The notes under the pieces were generated by a model. It was not told the DNA's origin and made no database searches. It was given only the letters and a program-made list of their open reading frames with translations. From contig NW_023365729.1 in assembly GCF_000003815.2 (NCBI RefSeq), positions 151,221 through 215,220 of the forward strand: a stretch of DNA of 64,000 bases, in the 5' to 3' direction. The translations under genes and the position numbers were made by a program. This document shows, in pieces, positions 61,747 through 64,000 of this stretch (its first letter is position 1; the number at the start of each line of letters is the position of its first letter). This DNA comes from Branchiostoma floridae (Eukaryota; Chordata; Leptocardii; Amphioxiformes; Branchiostomatidae).

Positions 61747-64000
61747 CCCTGTCTTGTCCGTACGCCGAACCGTACGTGTCTGACGTCTTACCGGAGCTAG
61801 TTCAAGTCGTCTTCTCCTCTTAGCTTACCCGAGTGCTGTACGTACAAAACTGCTGTTACGAACATGTCATAGTTCGAACTGTCTACCTGACGGGGCGGCC
61901 CAAAAAGGTCGTGCGTAAAAAGGGGGGAAGCTAAACGGGCAAATCTATCTTAGTGCTGTTCTAGGTGCTATAGAACAATAGTAACCATGTAAGGCCATGC
62001 TCATTTTGTCTTCTGGATGACGTCCACGCATGCATAAATTTCCTTCCCTTTCTTCCATTTCCAAAATCCAAAACAAAACAAAACAGAACAAAACAATTAC
62101 AAATTTGAATTCAGTCCGTCGCACCATCCCATGCAGTATCTGCCACGAAGAAAACAACATGAAAAATGTTTTATTATTCAAAGACTGCATGTGCCATACC
62201 AGCTGCAGGCTCAATCATTTCTTCAAGTATGTTTCAAAATCCCGGCATTTCTTTTTCCTTGCTCATCTTTTCCCATTTTTGCACGCTTGCATTAATTTGG
62301 GGATGTCATCCATAAAAATGCGTCAGTGTGACCTATATAAAATATATAGTAAAATATATAAAGTAATATATAATAATATATAATAAAGTCACCTATATAG
62401 AGACCACACAGATAATTTGCTCCTCATCAACACTGGGTTCATAAGATAAAGGTGCATTCGTCGAAACACACTAGCGTAACATAATACGTGACAATGAGAG
62501 GGCCATCGCTGTCGTACCCCCTCTATTCCACTGATGGGGTGACCGCTGAGCGATCATCGACTGACTCTCATTAGTAGTTCTATCGGATTTTATTAATAAA
62601 AAAGTACATCTTGCAAGTTATGTGTATTTTGTTGTCTTTCAGATCACCCTTTTATATCATGGATAATATCAATTTCATTTAGCTATACATTAAGTCGAAG
62701 CCGTATGCAAATCCTATTTTGGTCGCTAAACACTTGCTCAAACTGTTTCCAACAAATGAAAAGGTGGCCCCAACCCTCCATTCCACTGGGGGCTGTGACT
62801 GCTAAACGACCAAAGTTTAAAGGATTGCTCAACGAACAAATAGATAAAGAACTATCTGTTACGTCTTGTGTGCATTGGTTGTCTTACTCTTTACATAGAA
62901 GGAGGATTACACTTGCTGTACTACTAGTGGTCGCCTACGATCGTCGTCTAGTGAAAAGGGACATCATGAAAACTCCTACCCTATGACATCTTGCAATAAC
63001 ACTCACTCTCCAAGGCCTGTTAACGGTCAAGACATGCTACAAGATAAATGACCATGACATAGCTGATCTTGTGTGCAATGTTGTCTTACTCTATAACATA
63101 AAAGAAGAATCACGAAATCAGAAATCAGATTTTCGTTGCTGTATGGTTGTTCTGCGATCGTCTAGTATCACTCATGCTTCTTGTAATAACACTCACTCTC
63201 TCTAACGGTGAAGACATGCCACAAGATAAATGACAATGATAGCCCATCACATGTTGTATCTCCTGGCCACACGATAAGACCGCGGAGTTAATCTAACTCC
63301 ATCCGTGTGTCATGAGGACCAATGGTGTACCGGTACTGCCATCCTCCATCACTCTAAATTAGAGATGGTTATCATGACGACGTGTCAAACACTTAAGACT
63401 ATCTTTTGTCCAAGTCGATCGATTTTAGTGCACATTTGGGGGCGTTTTGAGCGCTGACCTTCGTGTTTTTCCTGGACATGTGGTCATCCTGACGAAAGAT
63501 AAGAACTTGTCGCCTTTGCATTACGGCCGGCCTGGTTTTACATGGTAGGGAGGCATTTCAAAATCTGTCTTCCCTTTTTAGATGTCTAGGCACAGTTTTT
63601 AACGGAGATGTTATCGGCTACAAGGCGACACAATAAAATTGTGCAGCCACCATAAGATTGTACATCATCATAAAACAAGCAAGTGCAACACAAAATGCAA
63701 GGAGTGTATGCTATCGAGCTATAATGTTGCAACGCATTTAGGATTCCCAAAGAGTATAACCCCCTTGGGATTTCAGATTACGTACTTTCGAAAGTTTGCT
63801 TCTTAGCCTTTATATATGCTTACCACCGCCTGAATTGATAATTTTCTCTTTTCTACATGTCAGCATTTTTTCTTGATTTCTTTCTTTTCTTTCACATTAA
63901 CATTACATTGAATGAAGGGGGAGACCAAAATGAAGATATACAAATTCCCTCTACCCGGCAGTTCTACACATAAATGCCTCTCTTTATTATTTAACTATAC
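61747..64000. other. 5' flank of the calcium-sensor gene
   Basis: It holds the presumed promoter/5' UTR of the minus-strand gene and a roughly 204-bp tandem duplication at 62864-63245. No other gene recognised. Confidence 0.5.
62864..63245. repeat. Tandem duplication, about 204-bp period
   Basis: CTTGTGTGCATTGGTTGTCTTACTC at 62864 matches CTTGTGTGCAATGTTGTCTTACTC at 63068. Further matches are CGATCGTCTAGT, AATAACACTCACTCTC and AAGACATGC(T/C)ACAAGATAAATGAC, in the same order. Confidence 0.75.

Overview
Eukaryotic genomic DNA with intron-rich genes, GT-AG splice sites, many short inverted-repeat DNA elements (MITEs), one full-length LINE and two 100-N assembly gaps. The proteins look like an invertebrate deuterostome close to vertebrates. 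A lancelet (Branchiostoma) is my best guess, from protein similarity and repeat style rather than from a species-specific marker.

Layout. (1) 1270-6991, minus: the first eight coding exons of a polo-like kinase (PLK1/polo type); the end of the second polo box lies off the left edge. (2) 6992-7764: a short divergent promoter with four CCAAT boxes and a CHR-like element. (3) 7765-35856, plus: the CLEC16A/gop-1 orthologue, about 20 coding exons over 28 kb. One exon is missing, probably in or near the gap at 34060-34159. Intron 2 carries an intact L1/Tx1-like LINE (12299-17341) with a 9-bp target-site duplication. (4) 38981-46501, plus: survivin (BIRC5), four coding exons. Its third intron holds a 5.4-kb element with 28-bp terminal inverted repeats flanked by TA. 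(5) 49162-53558, plus: mitochondrial release factor MTRF1L, five exons, with its 3' end tandemly duplicated just past the stop codon. (6) 57846-61746, minus: a two-exon, probably myristoylated neuronal-calcium-sensor-like EF-hand protein. The rest is introns and intergenic DNA filled with MITEs and tandem repeats.

Functional links. PLK1 and survivin are both mitotic regulators that share CHR-type cell-cycle promoter control in vertebrates, and each has a CHR-like hexamer near its start here. CLEC16A acts in endosome/autophagy traffic and mitophagy, and MTRF1L in mitochondrial translation termination. The clustering may be chance. The most unusual recurring pattern is local duplication of 3' splice sites: upstream of CLEC16A exon 7 (a stop-bearing decoy), at CLEC16A exon 15 (three acceptor copies at exact 156-bp spacing), and in a minisatellite of acceptor-like units beside a captured sushi-domain exon fragment inside the survivin-intron transposon.
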